Shown: positions 46,123 through 59,100 of the stretch, piece by piece
Position numbering within the stretch: the first letter of the stretch is position 1
How the letters are laid out: each line of letters begins with the position of its first letter
Source: Linanthus parryae
Lineage: Eukaryota; Streptophyta; Magnoliopsida; Ericales; Polemoniaceae
Direction: 5' to 3'
DNA length: 64,000 nucleotides
Assembly: GCA_023055425.1 (NCBI GenBank)
Contig: JALGPY010000001.1
Coordinates: 144,051,368 to 144,115,367, forward strand
Made by a program: the position numbers and the translations under genes
The notes under the pieces: generated by a model
Database searches by the model: none
What the model was told of the DNA's origin: nothing
Seen by the model: the letters and a program-made list of their open reading frames with translations, nothing else

Positions 46123-47342
46123 CTCTAACAAATTGAATTTTGAACTCTGACCAATCTCTCTATATCCTAATTCATAAACCTCTACCAGCAATACAGTTTC
46201 TTTTCTTATGAACACTGATTCTTTTTTTGGCTAATTCGGAAAATTTTCATTTTTTTCTATTTCGTACAAAGGGCAGGGACGTTATCAACGCGAGCTGATG
46301 ACTCGCGCTTACTACTAAAAAGAATTCAGTACAATATAAAGTCATGTCAGCAACTCAACCAAGTTGTTGAGTTTGTCAAAGAAGGTGTGGAATAGCAAAA
46401 AGCTGAATTCCTACACCGCCTTTAAAGGCTTTAAGCCAATATTGTACTAGTTTGCAAGGTATCCAGAAAAGAACTCTTCATCTTCTGAAGAGTGAACTAC
46501 TCATTTCAAAATTTATTTGATTCCTTCCTCATAACTTTTCTAAAATTCTAGTATAACACCTATTGTTCTCAGCATCTAACAGTAATACCCTTATAATAAG
46601 TACGAAAAATGCCTCGGCTAACTTTTTTATATTTTCACTAACACCCTTCAAAAATTGTAAAAACTAATTTTCCCTGGCTGTTTCGATTTTCTGGCTCCGC
46701 CACTACTCCTTCTATCTATTTTCTGAGAATCAAAAATCCTGAAAATGTAAACATTGTCCAATGAATATAAGACAACTTAAGCTCTAAGAATCCATGGATA
46801 CAGCCGCAGATTTAGGTTAAACAACCCAGTAGTTAGAGGTTGTAGGAAAGTAGTGAGATGGAAGAAAATTGATGGGGTATTTCAGCCGCAGATTTAGGTT
46901 AACGGAGGCTGTAAGAAAGTAGTTGAAGCGGCAAGTTGGGACCCTATCAGAATTTAGAACCATTTTGTTGTTTCAATCAGCAGATTGGAAAAATTACTGA
47001 CAATTTGCAAGGGAATACAAGTCTGTTGTGTTAAGGTGAATAAAAGCACAACATGAAAGGGAATAGTGCAGTTGACCCTTACTACTATCTAAAAGAGCGG
47101 ATTGGCACTTGTCGATTAATAACTATGTATAATGATGATTTATTCTAATCTGGTTTTGTACCGACAAAAGAAATGAAAAGGACACATATTTACAAGAATT
47201 ATCTAAAGTGCAGGCACACTCAAGACACTTGACATGTCTTTCTTTAGATTTACAAGGAATAAAAAATCATGTGGTTGTAATTAATCTAATAAGCAAATTG
47301 CTACTGATGTTCTTGACACTTTTGTCTCAAGATTCTCAGTTT
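46123..47342. other. Left part of the carrier-LOG intergenic region
   Basis: It should include the promoter and 5' UTR of the minus-strand carrier gene next to 46122. A short inverted motif CGCGAGCTGATGACTCGCG lies near 46290-46308. Two copies of a CAGCCGCAGATTTAGGTTAA phrase occur near 46800 and 46883. No coding region recognised. Confidence 0.5.
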
Positions 47343-47440
47343 GAAGCTAGGGTGGTAGCTCATGTGGTAGAGCGTTGGAAGCCTCTGCAGGAGGTCCCGG
47401 GTTCAAACCCGGTTGACGACAAAAACAATTTCTCAAGAAA
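47343..47440 (+). mobile_element. Short tRNA-derived SINE or retroposed tRNA, about 98 bp
   Basis: It contains a Pol III A box (TAGCTCATGTGG) and B box (GGGTTCAAACCC) at tRNA-like spacing. A D-arm-like GCTC...GAGC pairs, but the acceptor stem does not pair, so it is not a functional tRNA. It ends in an A-rich tail and is flanked by a 14-bp near-duplicate: AAGATTCTCAGTTT (47329-47342) and AAGATTCTCAATTT (47441-47454). Confidence 0.75.
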
Positions 47441-47454
47441 AAGATTCTCAATTT

Positions 47455-48506
47455 AAGTTGTTTTTTATACATTGATTGATGATGATAATATGAAAAAACC
47501 AAGTATTCTGTAATTATCACACACACAAAAACCTAACTAGAGGTACAATGTAGGTCAACTTTGCTAGTATCGATTAGATTACTTACTAAACCTTTTATTG
47601 CCTATTTACAAAATATATGTATGAGAATAGAATGGTTTTAGCTTTAAGAAGATTATCATATTCCAAAAATTTATCCAATTTCAAAAAAATTATTTGGTAC
47701 ATTTAGTGAAGCCCATAATTAGTAAAGAATGTGCTCCGAGGAATGACAAGATACTTGGCTAAAGCAGAATTTTCAGTTTTTGGTCAGTGATTGTCGTACA
47801 CCAAATTGGTAGCTAAAGCAAAACATGATGGAACCTCTAATACGAATACTATCAACCAAAGGTATATAGGGAAACACAATTAGGATATCGGTCTACAGAA
47901 AAGCACTGTGTAGATACATAACACGAAAATTGAAAAGATCGTAAAGTTCACAACCCCTAGAGTAGCAATCGTCTCTCATTATTCTCTTAATTTAGGTTTG
48001 ACTTAAAAACTACTGCAAATTACAAAAATTTCCTAATTTAAGAGCCGACAAGCTGGTGTTGGATTGGTAAGAGAAGGAAGCATGTGGGCTCCTCTGTTTT
48101 GTTCATCACATCTACCACATTTATGTAGAGATAATCTTTATACTACTATATATCTATATAATAAAGGAACACATGGTATTACGGTTCATTTAAGTATTGT
48201 TGGTTTAACATTAACCGTTGGATTGGAAACAGGTCTATAGCTGAAAGTTGAGGAAAGAATTGAACCAGAACCAGTACGTACTGACTTATCTCAGCATTGA
48301 CTTCTCTCTGCCTCTCCAGGTTGAATGTCTATTCATTTTTAGTGCCAAAGTCTCGGAGTCCACCCTAGTATAGTACTAAAACACAACGGACTTTATCCGT
48401 TCACTTAGTAAGGGTGGCAAAATTTTGACCATTATATTTGTGCGAGATTAATGGTAGACAGTGGCCACATGTACATGTACTAGTATGTGTATATATACAC
48501 ACACAC

Positions 48507-48553
<47 letters not shown>

Positions 48554-48789
48554 CACAAACTCACAACAAAGACCATCTTATTATTGTTTTCTTTGTTTCC
48601 CAATTGCTTTATTCATCAGAACAAGAAATACCCAGATTGTCTCATCTACTGCTTGTTTTTGTTTATCCGCCTTTGGTTTGTTGGTTTCTTTCTTTCTTTC
48701 TTTAATCATCTGGGAATTAAGAAGTCTCTCTTAATGTTTGTATTATAAATGGTTTGTGATTGAATTGGGATCATCAATATCAGTATTTA
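47455..48789. other. LOG upstream region with (CA)n microsatellite
   Basis: No coding region. A (CA)n run covers 48497-48549, preceded by GTATATATACAC, and an ATATCTATATAATAAAGG stretch lies near 48150. The LOG transcription start should lie in the last few hundred bases. TTTCTTTCTTTCTTT near 48687 is a pyrimidine patch of the type common in plant 5' UTRs. Confidence 0.55.
48497..48549. repeat. (CA)n microsatellite upstream of LOG
   Basis: An uninterrupted AC/CA run apart from one G, some 240-290 bp before the LOG start codon. Overlapping His/Thr-rich frames are artefacts. Confidence 0.97.
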
Positions 48790-51132
48790 ATGGAAGGAGA
48801 CTCTACAAGTTGCAGCAGCTTCAAGAGGGTCTGTGTGTTCTGTGGAAGCAATTCTGGAAATAGACAAGTCTTCAGTGATGCTGCTCTTGATTTGGGGGAT
48901 GAATTGGTTGGCCTTCTTTTTATTGACTCTCTTCCATTCATAATAGAAGCTAGTGATTTTCTTGAAACTGATAGTCTAGTTGAGTTTGTGAAATAAGTTT
49001 GTGATTGTGAGATGACTTTCTATAACCATGTATAGAGTTCTTGGAGTTATGACTTATGATCATTATAACACGAAAATTTACAAAAGTTTACATTTTCCTC
49101 CTTCAGGAAAGTGATGGATGTTTCTGTTTTTGATTTCTTCAAATGGGTTGATTCTTTTTTGTAATCAGGACCATATTTTTCCTAACGCTAATCCCAAGTC
49201 TATTTGTTAACTTCTCGGTTTCGCGTTTCAGGTCAAGAGGAACTTAGACTTGGTGTATGGTGGAGGAAGTGTTGGGTTGATGGGTTTGATTTCTCAAAGA
49301 GTGTATGATGGAGGTTGCCATGTACTTGGGTAATTCGACGATATTTCTTCGTCTTAATTACTTCTTTCATGTTAGAATACGATTTCACTAATTCTTGAAA
49401 TGGTCACTTGCAGGGTCATTCCAAAAGCCTTGGTACCTATTGAGGTATTCAGTCATCTTCATCGCCCAAACATTTTACACCTTTGAGATAATATCTCCAG
49501 TTTCGTACTTTCAGATTCCCTTGTGTTCAGTTGTTTCCACTAATTCGTGTTTGTTGAGAGTTTGATGTCTGTCATCAATCTGTTCACTTTGAGCCTGCAT
49601 ATCGTAGATATGATGACTTCGTTAAAGTCAAACATCTTCGTTGTCGTTATCTCAACTACATTCGGTGGCAGAGCAAGAAAACTGAAACACTCCACGCATA
49701 AAAAAAAAATATGTATTTTTTTAAAAGTGTTAGTGAGGTTTGAGACATGTGAGCTCAGCCAGGGTATTTTTGTATTTGCTAAAGGGTATTTTTGATCAAA
49801 AGTCATAATAATAGAGATAAAAGTGCAATATTGAAGGATTGAGATGTCAATTGTCATCCCTTGCCCCTAAGTAGCTCCCCCACTGACTGAATTGGCAGAT
49901 TTCTGGAGAAAAAGTTGGAGAAGTTAGAATTGTTGCAGACATGCACGAGCGCAAAGCTGAAATGGCTAGAGAGTCGGATGCTTTTATCGCCCTTCCAGGT
50001 ACATTATTGTCATTTACCTGAAATTATAGTACTTCTTCAGGGAGCAGGTTTCAGCAGACATTGTTTCAGTTTTGAATTTAGTTTTGAACTGATACATGTA
50101 GGTGGATACGGGACCATGGAAGAGACGCTGGTGATGATCACATGGACTCAACTTGGCATTCATAATAAACCCGTCAGTCGCCACTATAACATGTTTTGAA
50201 GATCTTTGAGGCATCTGTGACTCCTTCACCTTGTGACTATAACAATGTAGTTTTGTTTATTATACAGGTTGGTCTGCTAAATGTTGACGGTTACTATAAC
50301 TCTTTGCTCGCGTTATTTGATAATGGTGTTGAAGAAGGTTTCATTAAGCCCAGTGCGCGAAAAATTGTCATTTCTGCTGCAACTGCCAAAGAGCTTTTAG
50401 CGAAAATGGAGGTACTCAACTGGCTTCATGATGTTGTCGTTCGCTGTTACATGTTTGTATTCGATTGTCAAGGTCACAGGAGCAAAATCACACTTTTCAG
50501 CCGTCGAAAGGAAATATGCAATAAATCCTCAAATGACGTCTGTGTAGCCTCAAAAACAAAATTTAATGTCTTGTCTATATGTGGCAAGAATATTAACGTC
50601 TAGTCAGTCAGCTAAGATTTAATCAGAATGCGTTCATATAAGCCTAGTTATACTCAACATACGTCTAGACCTCGTTTGGTTAATGCATAAGAGAGAGGGG
50701 TAAGACATGTATTGGGATATGAGGTTACAAGATAAGTTATGATATGAAATTTGGTTTTCGACTGTTTGGTTAAGGCAGGATATGATGCAGGATATGCAAT
50801 AGCATAGCCCCTACTTTTATTACTTGGATTATACGTGTCTGATATGTAGGGACACTTTAAAAAAAAATTATATGGGAGGATAAGTTATACATGTCTCATA
50901 TCATTTATCGGAATGTAAGATCTGACACTATAGGTGTAACATATCCTTATCCTCCCTTCTTATACCTTATCCAAACGAGACTCTAATATAGAAAAGTGAT
51001 TCTCATGGTCCTTCTTTGACTGCTCTTATTCTATTAAAGACATACTCCTACTTCATTGTTAAACTTTTGCAGGAATACAGTCCTTGCCATGATCAAGTCA
51101 CCCCCGACGAGACCTGGAAGACTGAAAAGTGA
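48790..51132 (+). CDS. LOG: Cytokinin riboside 5'-monophosphate phosphoribohydrolase (LOG family), seven exons, intact
   Basis: Exons: 48790-48906, 49232-49329, 49414-49444, 49899-49998, 50102-50172, 50268-50411, 51073-51132. They total 621 nt, giving 206 residues plus TGA. All introns are GT...AG and phases join without a break. The start [20 protein letters not shown] is typical of the family. The nucleotide-binding and catalytic motif PGGYGTMEE begins at residue 115, preceded by [17 protein letters not shown] with the conserved Arg. LOG enzymes cleave cytokinin nucleotides to free active bases in one step, in cytosol and nucleus. The usual length is about 210-220 residues; this C terminus is short (ending ETWKTEK). 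Intron 6 holds MITE-2. It is the only fully intact gene in the window. Which LOG paralogue it is cannot be decided here. Confidence 0.95.
50668..50982. mobile_element. MITE-2 in LOG intron 6, PIF/Harbinger-like, 315 bp
   Basis: The left end GACCTCGTTTGG and right end CCAAACGAGACT are imperfect inverse complements, flanked by CTA on both sides (50665-50667 and 50983-50985). CTCGTTTGG ends and ATAAG/CTTATCC internal phrases resemble MITE-1, so they are probably related. Confidence 0.82.
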
Positions 51133-53007
51133 CTCAAGCGGAAAAGCATCCGCGGTTGAATAATAATATCGTATAAGTTGTCCAATTGTTTGTGGGAATT
51201 CATTGATTGCTGATTGGGATTGTTCATATTCTGAGTTGTCATTTGAAATGTTTAAGCTCAAATAGGACGTCGCGTATAATTTCATGGTTCTCCAAGTTTT
51301 TGGTTGTGATTTGGACCAGGACTTGCATTGCTGTTCGGTAGTCATATCTTTTTGTTGCCATATTCACCCCTGTAGAGGTGCAACCAGAAAATAAATATCA
51401 AAATCGCTGATCCACAACACGTCTATGTGGCATGTTACAAGGATAAGTGATACCTGTATTGTTATCATGCTCAAATCGACACAAATGATGCTTATCTTGA
51501 CAAGTGTTTGAAAGAAGAAAATAACCTAGTGATATATTTAGTCGTATTTCCTAGGAAAGTGGAGCTTACAATGGCTATGTTTGGATGACAATGATTATAG
51601 AAGACTAAATGATTATTATTTCCTAGAATTAGTATTTCCTAGGGTTGAGGTCATTTGGCAAAGAGGCCCAGTTTCAAGTCTTTGGAGTTTTGCTTGCAGA
51701 GCAAATAAAGCCATTTCTTGGTAAGAAACATGTCAAGTTTTTTCAGCTAAAAATGGTGGAGCATATATGCCCCCCCCTCCAAAAATTGTCCTCAACCATA
51801 AAACACCCAAATCCTTCTACTAGTACTATTTTCTAATACTACATGTCGGCAAAATTCACATCGCATGTTCATCCTATATATTCCCATGGAATATTGATTA
51901 TACCAGTAGTAGAGAGGAGTGGAGTTGTCTTTATTGGGTCCTTTTCTCAACCTTTCCCTCCCTGACCTTTGGCCAATGCTGAAAAGCCACCAATTGTTCT
52001 GACACAATAAAATGGCTTGGTTGTGTGCCAACTGCCAAGGTTACTTATGGCTTCAGGGCCCCTACTCCTTTGTTTTCTCATTCCTGTTAACTGTATTTCA
52101 CAGTGTTAGAATGTGCAGGAAAAATACCAATGCTTTGTTTTAATAAAGGAGTCTGAATTCCCCTAGCCAGCATCAGTTATGAATCGACTGTTTGTGAGTT
52201 TGTTCAGTTGGTATCAGTACGCACAAAAAAGTGGATTGGTGGCACAGTTTAAAATCCCATGTACTTGGTAAATATGGAGTGGCGGCGATAAATAACCGAC
52301 GTTGAATGTCTGTCTACTTTAGGCACCTTCACCAATATCGTCATTGCATAATGTAGAGACTGTAGTCGATATGTTTGCGAGTCCTTCAACTGGGACGAGT
52401 GATTTGCCACAATCTGATCTTGTGAACTATTATTATTGAAGGTGGTTTCCATAAGAATGGACATGGCGATGAACAATTCCAAGAAGAATGAGATTGGTCA
52501 TTAGAGTTCATGGCGATGTGCTTCCAACATTCCTGAATCGAGGAGGAACCATCAAGAAACGTCGTGATCAACAGCCACAACTTTTGAGAAAGAATCTTTC
52601 CAGTAACATTTCTAATCAACAACCTTTGCAATCTCATTCAAGTATCAGCGTTCAATTTACCATCTCCAAACAGCAGGTTTTTTAGGTACAGACACAACAA
52701 CAAATCAAAGTCATTCAAGTAACAGTTAGTTGTACCTAAAGGCCTATTCCATCATAATGTCTGTCCAGTATACGACTTGTATACGGTGGGGGAACACGGA
52801 TCAAAAGCTCGGCTACGGCTATTTTTCTCACGAGCAAACCATCTCCAAAATCTGACGCCTTGCATTTAAAACCAACCCATGAAGCATACCAACGATGACG
52901 ACTAGTACAAACCAGCCTCAACAATGGCAGAGAGCTGCTTCGAGCACGGTTATAGCAGCCTAACTTTTTGACCATTCACAGTTTACACAATCTCTGCAGA
53001 AAAGCAA
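51133..53007. other. LOG-NIPA intergenic region (convergent 3' ends)
   Basis: It includes the LOG 3' UTR on the left and the NIPA 3' UTR on the right. Frames around 52250-52690 on both strands are short and match no family I recognise. No terminal repeats were resolved. Confidence 0.45.
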
Positions 53008-54537
53008 TTACATTAAATGATGCAATGAGGTTGTCTCCATGGTGGAAGCAGTTGGGCTGGTATTCCTAGAATGGACAGGTATATTATGCCGCCTGAGACT
53101 AGAACTCCTTTCTATACTCCCTGACATGAAACGCCGCAACGGCCGTGGGAGGTGTCGCATTAGTCTTGTTGAGGTTACCAGCAAAACAACACCCAGGATG
53201 ATGTTAAACCTGCAGCGACAAATCTTCCAAATGAATAATGAAGGAAGAGTAATCTCAAGGATATGTACCATATGAAAAGTCGAGAACTGCGTCAATTATT
53301 CATAAGAACCACAGGTGCGATATACAAGTTTTGTTTATGACAACCCCTTTATTTTGATGGCTTAAAAAAATATCAAAAATCCTCTTTACGAGGCAAACAT
53401 ATTAAAAAGATCCCCGCAAAAACAGATCCAAGTAATAACCAACTACTCTTGAATCATAATTCACGGAAACCACCACTCCAGCTTGAGCATTTCTTTCATC
53501 CTCTACAGACGGAAATAAACTTATAGCTTCTTGCTTCCAATCATCATAACCCCCAAAAGTTCCCAAACTCCATCACATCATTCGCGCTAGAAGGAGGCAT
53601 ACCAGCTACACGACTACACTGAATCACATCGACCTGAAGGAGACAACTGCATTAAACCATAAACCACCGCTTTCCTTATTCCCGCTCTTGCTCGACCATT
53701 TCCCACAACCTGCTACATTCAGTATCCTCATCATCCCTATCACTAACCACATCCCTATTAGGACTAGCAATGTCATCATCAGGAGCAGTACTAACCGCAG
53801 TATTAGGATTTAGGACTCTGCTGTCTAAAATCTCGCACCACAAGCTGCTGATTAGAAGGCATACTTGCTTTTGGAATACCTCGAGGATGGATCTAACATT
53901 TCACAAACAAACCTGTTTATCCAGCAGAAAATTGCAACTAGTGGGAAAATACAATGTGGAAAAATAAACACTACACCCATACAAATGGTATGTCTGTATG
54001 TGTGTACTTCCTCCTAAAGACATATTGATTAGGCGAGCTCATTTATATAAGGGCTAGTTTGGGAATGCTGTGGCGGTGGTAGAAAGCTGCTGTGTGAAAA
54101 CACGGCTGAAAGCTGCTGTGAATTCTTGATAAAATGTTGTTTGGTAAATATTACGTAGAAGCTGCTGTGAAATATTGACATAGCAATTTTGTGTTTGGTA
54201 AAATCAACTGTGAAGTTGCTGTGAGAGGGTAAAATGACGAAAATATATGACGCGTGTCATTTCCAAAAAGATAACTATTGATATTTTAAAAAATTGCAAG
54301 GTTAAAATCGGTTGTAGATAGATTAACCAAAAGCACTTTCTGGAAAAGCATCTCCCCCCTTGCTTCCTGAAAACTGTTGTGGGACAGCAGAAACTGTCCG
54401 GAAAAGCAGAAATTTTATTTTTACCAAACACACTAAAACTGCTTCTGCTGTCGGAAAGCAGCTGTGCTGGCAGCAGAAGCATTACTCTAGTAAGCCTTAA
54501 ATCTGTGCTCATTGCTCAAGGGAAAAAAAATAAATAA

Positions 54538-54572
<35 letters not shown>

Positions 54573-56071
54573 GACGGCTAAGGTGCTGGTGAGACCGAAA
54601 GATCATTTGTTGATCGTCCGTAGCGGTAGAATGTGGCTCGTCAAATTAGCCTGTTTGATACTCGAAAACATGATCACTTAATATAAGCATTCCATCTAGT
54701 AGGACGAGGGGATTCTTCAAACTGCATTGTCGTAGAGCAATCTATTAGGAGATGTAGTCTTCCCATTGTCTGTCAACTTCCTTTGTGAAATAGTCATCGA
54801 GTTTTTCTTAGAATTTCACTGGTCAAAGCCCCATTTGATAGGTCTCGTCAATCTTCACCATCCCCTTCCTGGGGCATTCCCGACCATTGACATAGTACAT
54901 CAAAAGCTTAATTGTGCATAAAAGACCGTCTACTGAGTTCCAGCAGCTACCATTTCATCCTGCTGCATCGTACTGGTTCCTCGACTTCATGAAGGTTTGA
55001 CATATCCTATAAGCTCAATCCTAGACCCCATTCCCACCAAATCCCCTCATGTTGCCAAATCTACTGCCACCACAACCAATTAACTTAGTGAATCTGGGAA
55101 AGCCTTCTCAAACACCTCCAGATATCTACTCAGCCCAGTTTGCGACCTCAAGCTTTATACCAGTTTAGCGAGAGAACTCTTTTAACTGGATGTTGTTCAT
55201 ACTCTTTCTGGTGAGCCTCTCCAGTCTCCACCAACAATGTGCTTGACCCAATAGTTTCCACTCTCCTTCCATATCTCAGGTAACCCCTTGAGGTTTCTAA
55301 AATATGTACATCTTGGAGGATGATTCGGCAGCACCTTAACCCACGGTTTTAAATAACGGAATCGACCCGTATTGGAGAACCGGTAACGGGAATCGAACGC
55401 GCAAATATTAAAAAAGCGTTAAGAGATGCAAAAAACACTTTTAAAACATTGTTTTTGTACAACAATCATTTTTGTAGTGTTTTACACTTGTTTAGATAAT
55501 TTGTAACTAATATTTAGACAATTAGACCTTGTTTTACTATGAAGTCACATATTTTTCTTAACAAATACTACCTTTGTTTCTTTAGGAACAGCCTACTTCA
55601 CTTTTTCCACTATTCCCTAGGTCACTTTTACCCGGTGATTTGATTAGCAAAACGATTCAAGAATTTGGTAATCTTTGCATGGTCAACTTGCTAAAAACCC
55701 AAATAACAAGATTTATCCTTGTAAATAATACTCCCTCTGTCCCACCCGTTTCTTCAAAATTTCCTTATTTGAACGTCCCACCCGTTTCTTCAAGCTTTTC
55801 TCATATGGACATTTTTACGTCAAAAAATACCATCTTACCCTTTTTCATAAAAAAACACCACCACATTTAATTGGGCCTAATTAAATTAGATTAGCAACCT
55901 AACCCAAAATTAATTAGGCCCAAATCTAATTATGTGTAAAAAGGCGTGAAACCTCTGTTCTTCCCCACATTTTCTTTTCATAACCCTAATCTATCAAAAC
56001 ATCCACCCCATTTCTCTAGAAACCTCTGTTCTTCCCCAAATATCATCCACAACCTCATCCACACACACACG

Positions 56072-56122
<51 letters not shown>

Positions 56123-59100
56123 GAAGATAGGGAGGGAGAGGTAAAGCAGATCGAAAGCTTCGACGATGGCTGCTTCGACGAACCAGTGGCTGCGGCGGCC
56201 ATGGAGAAACAGCGGCGCCGACTGTGGTGCTTGCTCTCACCGAATCCGGAAGCGCCCCCGACGAGGAGTAAGAAAATGGACGGTGAAGGAGGTGTTTCCG
56301 ACGGCGAAGACCACGATGACGACGGCGACGATCTGCAGATCTCTTCTATCTAAGGTGTTCTGCTTCCTCTTAGACTACGATGCTGACATCGAGGATTTGG
56401 CAGTGGAGGTGTCCTGCTTCCTATTCATATGTTCTTCTTCTGGAGGCAGATCTGCAAAACTAGATCTACTTCCATGTGCAAAGAAGAAATAGATGTAATA
56501 AACATTTATTTTCATTTCTATGTGATGCGATTTAATTCATTACAAAAAAATGCCTTGATTTTGGTTTCTTGTGTTTCTGTTGTGAGTTTGAGTTCAAGAT
56601 TTGTTTTCTGTTCAATGTTGGGCTCAAGAAGAATTCTTGGTGATAGCTTGTGCTTAATCCATGGAGCATTTTAAAAAGAGGGTAGAATTAGAGGGGCAAA
56701 ATAGACTTTTCACGCGTTTTTTAATTAAGCATTTTCAACTTTTTTTGAAGTAACGGGTGGGATGGAGGGAGTATCAGTTAACCAAACATGACCTATACAT
56801 AGTCTCCTACTCTCATATCGGCCAATATCGGAGCATATCGGAGCGTATCAGCTGTTTCAGTTGTGAGTCCGATTTACATGTCGCGTATTGGCTGTATCGG
56901 TTTCGGAGACCTCCGATACCGTGACGTATTGGGCGATACGCACCGATATACACCAATATTTAAATTCTTGCCTTGACCAGGCAGAAGCAGAAGTCATGGG
57001 TGTCCTGAGCATGGGGCACCTTTAACCAACCTGAAGAGTCCTAAAGAGAAGCAAACACTCCAGCTACTACATTCCAGAAAAATGATAGGCAGTGCCAAAT
57101 AACCTCTCCTCAATAACTCTGGTTAATTACCCGTCCCTTTGGGACTATTCCTCCACCCAGGCTCTCAACCGTTTGATCTATGACAGATCCAATGGTCGTT
57201 ATGTCGCCACCAATACCAAGTGTACAGGAAAGGGGGTAGCTCCTTTAATATATGGATAGCCATACTGTCTATGAAACCAAGTGCGTGCAACAAATAGGGC
57301 TCGAGTTGGGTTATTTTCAGTTACCACTTATCAGACACTTAAAAGTATAATTAAATAATGGGCAACGTGGGCCAAGTCTATAAAAAGCCCACTAGGATTT
57401 TCAAAGCAAAGTTGTCCTATAACGGGATCATATTGAGTACCTAAGAGTTCTAAACATTAGTAGATCAATACAACCTATTTTTGGTATTGATGAAAATTAA
57501 AATAAGACAACTAAATCCTTACCATCCCAACAGAAGTATAAGCCGAGCAGTAGGCGCCGATGGCAATCTTTCACCCAATGCAAGCATACCAGCGAGAACA
57601 CCTGTAACAATTGATGCCACAGCGGCACAAGTGGACACCACAATTGCTCTCCCATGCTTCAGGCCACGTGTCTGTTTAGGAAGAAATAACATGCTTGATT
57701 TATTAACGTGATGTACTAGTAGCTAACAATAGGGCTATGCACCAGGATATGTCCCATGTATTGTTGTCAGAATTGAAGACAGAAAAAGGCAAAAAGCATT
57801 TCCTTTTTCAAGTCTATATCCCCTGATCTCATAAACAAGGCATTGGGAATCATGCCAGGTAGAAAAACTAGTGCTAATGTTTTTGATATGGTTCTGGAGA
57901 AACTTTTCTACCTGGTAAAAGAATCCGGTACCACTACAGCACATACTGATTGATATGCATATAGGAACCAGCAACTTGGAGAAACCCTGCTCCAAGAATA
58001 CAAATCCCATTTTTGATATTACAGATGCCATCCTGCAATCAGATTGTCACTCTGATAAGACACAAGAAGCGAAATAAACCAGAATTACGAACAAATAGAC
58101 ACGCAGGTACATTAGTATAACAGTTCCAGAGATCTTTTCTTGCAGCTGCCTGGATGAAAAACAAATGAAAATCTCTGTTTGGACACTGTCTACAGCACAG
58201 GATTTCCCGATTTATGGGAAGACGTACCCCCCTTTATGTTGTTTCTATTGTTACTTCGGTTACACGGTTCATTACTGATTCCAGCCATATCAAGTTCTAC
58301 ACTATGACCCAAAAGGCTCGTCACAAAATGTGCTGAACAATAAAAAATTTCTGGGGGTAATTGACAGAAACCACCCCTGTGGTTTGGGCATTTACCAGGT
58401 CGCTACCCTGACCTATGGGAAATGCCACATACCACCCTTAGTAGTGTCCAAACGTTTGACAAGTAACCCCCTTATATCATTACCCGTTAGTTTCAAGCTA
58501 CCATGCACATGTCTTGGACCAAATTGTCCTTAATTATGGCTGAATCACAAAATGATCAAATTTTTAAAAAGTAACAAATAACAACAAAATTCACATTCTC
58601 CATCTTCCTCACGTTTCTACTACTTCGTCTTCTTCTGTATCTGTGACCTCCAAATCTCATTCTTGATCAGCTTCTTTTTCCCAGCTGCTCAACTCCCGTC
58701 CATCTTTCTCCTCCGTACTGACCCGCGCCTCAAATCGACACCGCTATCACCACAAACCACCTCAACTTCAGATCTGTCTCTCTCTCTCCCATCCATTGAT
58801 GTTCGACTGACACCAGAGGCTTCTCTCTCCCCCTACCCTGCTTCTTCTTCGTTCACCAATGGATGAGAGAGAACGTCGAAAATCTCTCTCTCTCCCATCC
58901 ATTGATGTTCGACTGACACCAGAGGCTTCTCTCTCCCCCTACCCTGCTTCTTCTTCGTTCACCAATGGATGAGAGAGAACGTCGAAAATCAGGCTTCTCG
59001 TTCACAGATCTCAACTGTAAAGATGCTGGGCCGCACAGACTCAAAGAAATCTGACCATAATCCCATAGAAACCCAGAAAATAAGGCTGCTCTCTCCCCCA

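Noticed and set aside
47343..47420. Functional tRNA gene
   Set aside because: A and B boxes are present, but the acceptor and anticodon stems do not pair; the flanking duplications indicate a retroposon.
48461..48748. Short plus-strand frames before LOG
   Set aside because: They run through the (CA)n repeat and stop before the LOG start codon; no family similarity.
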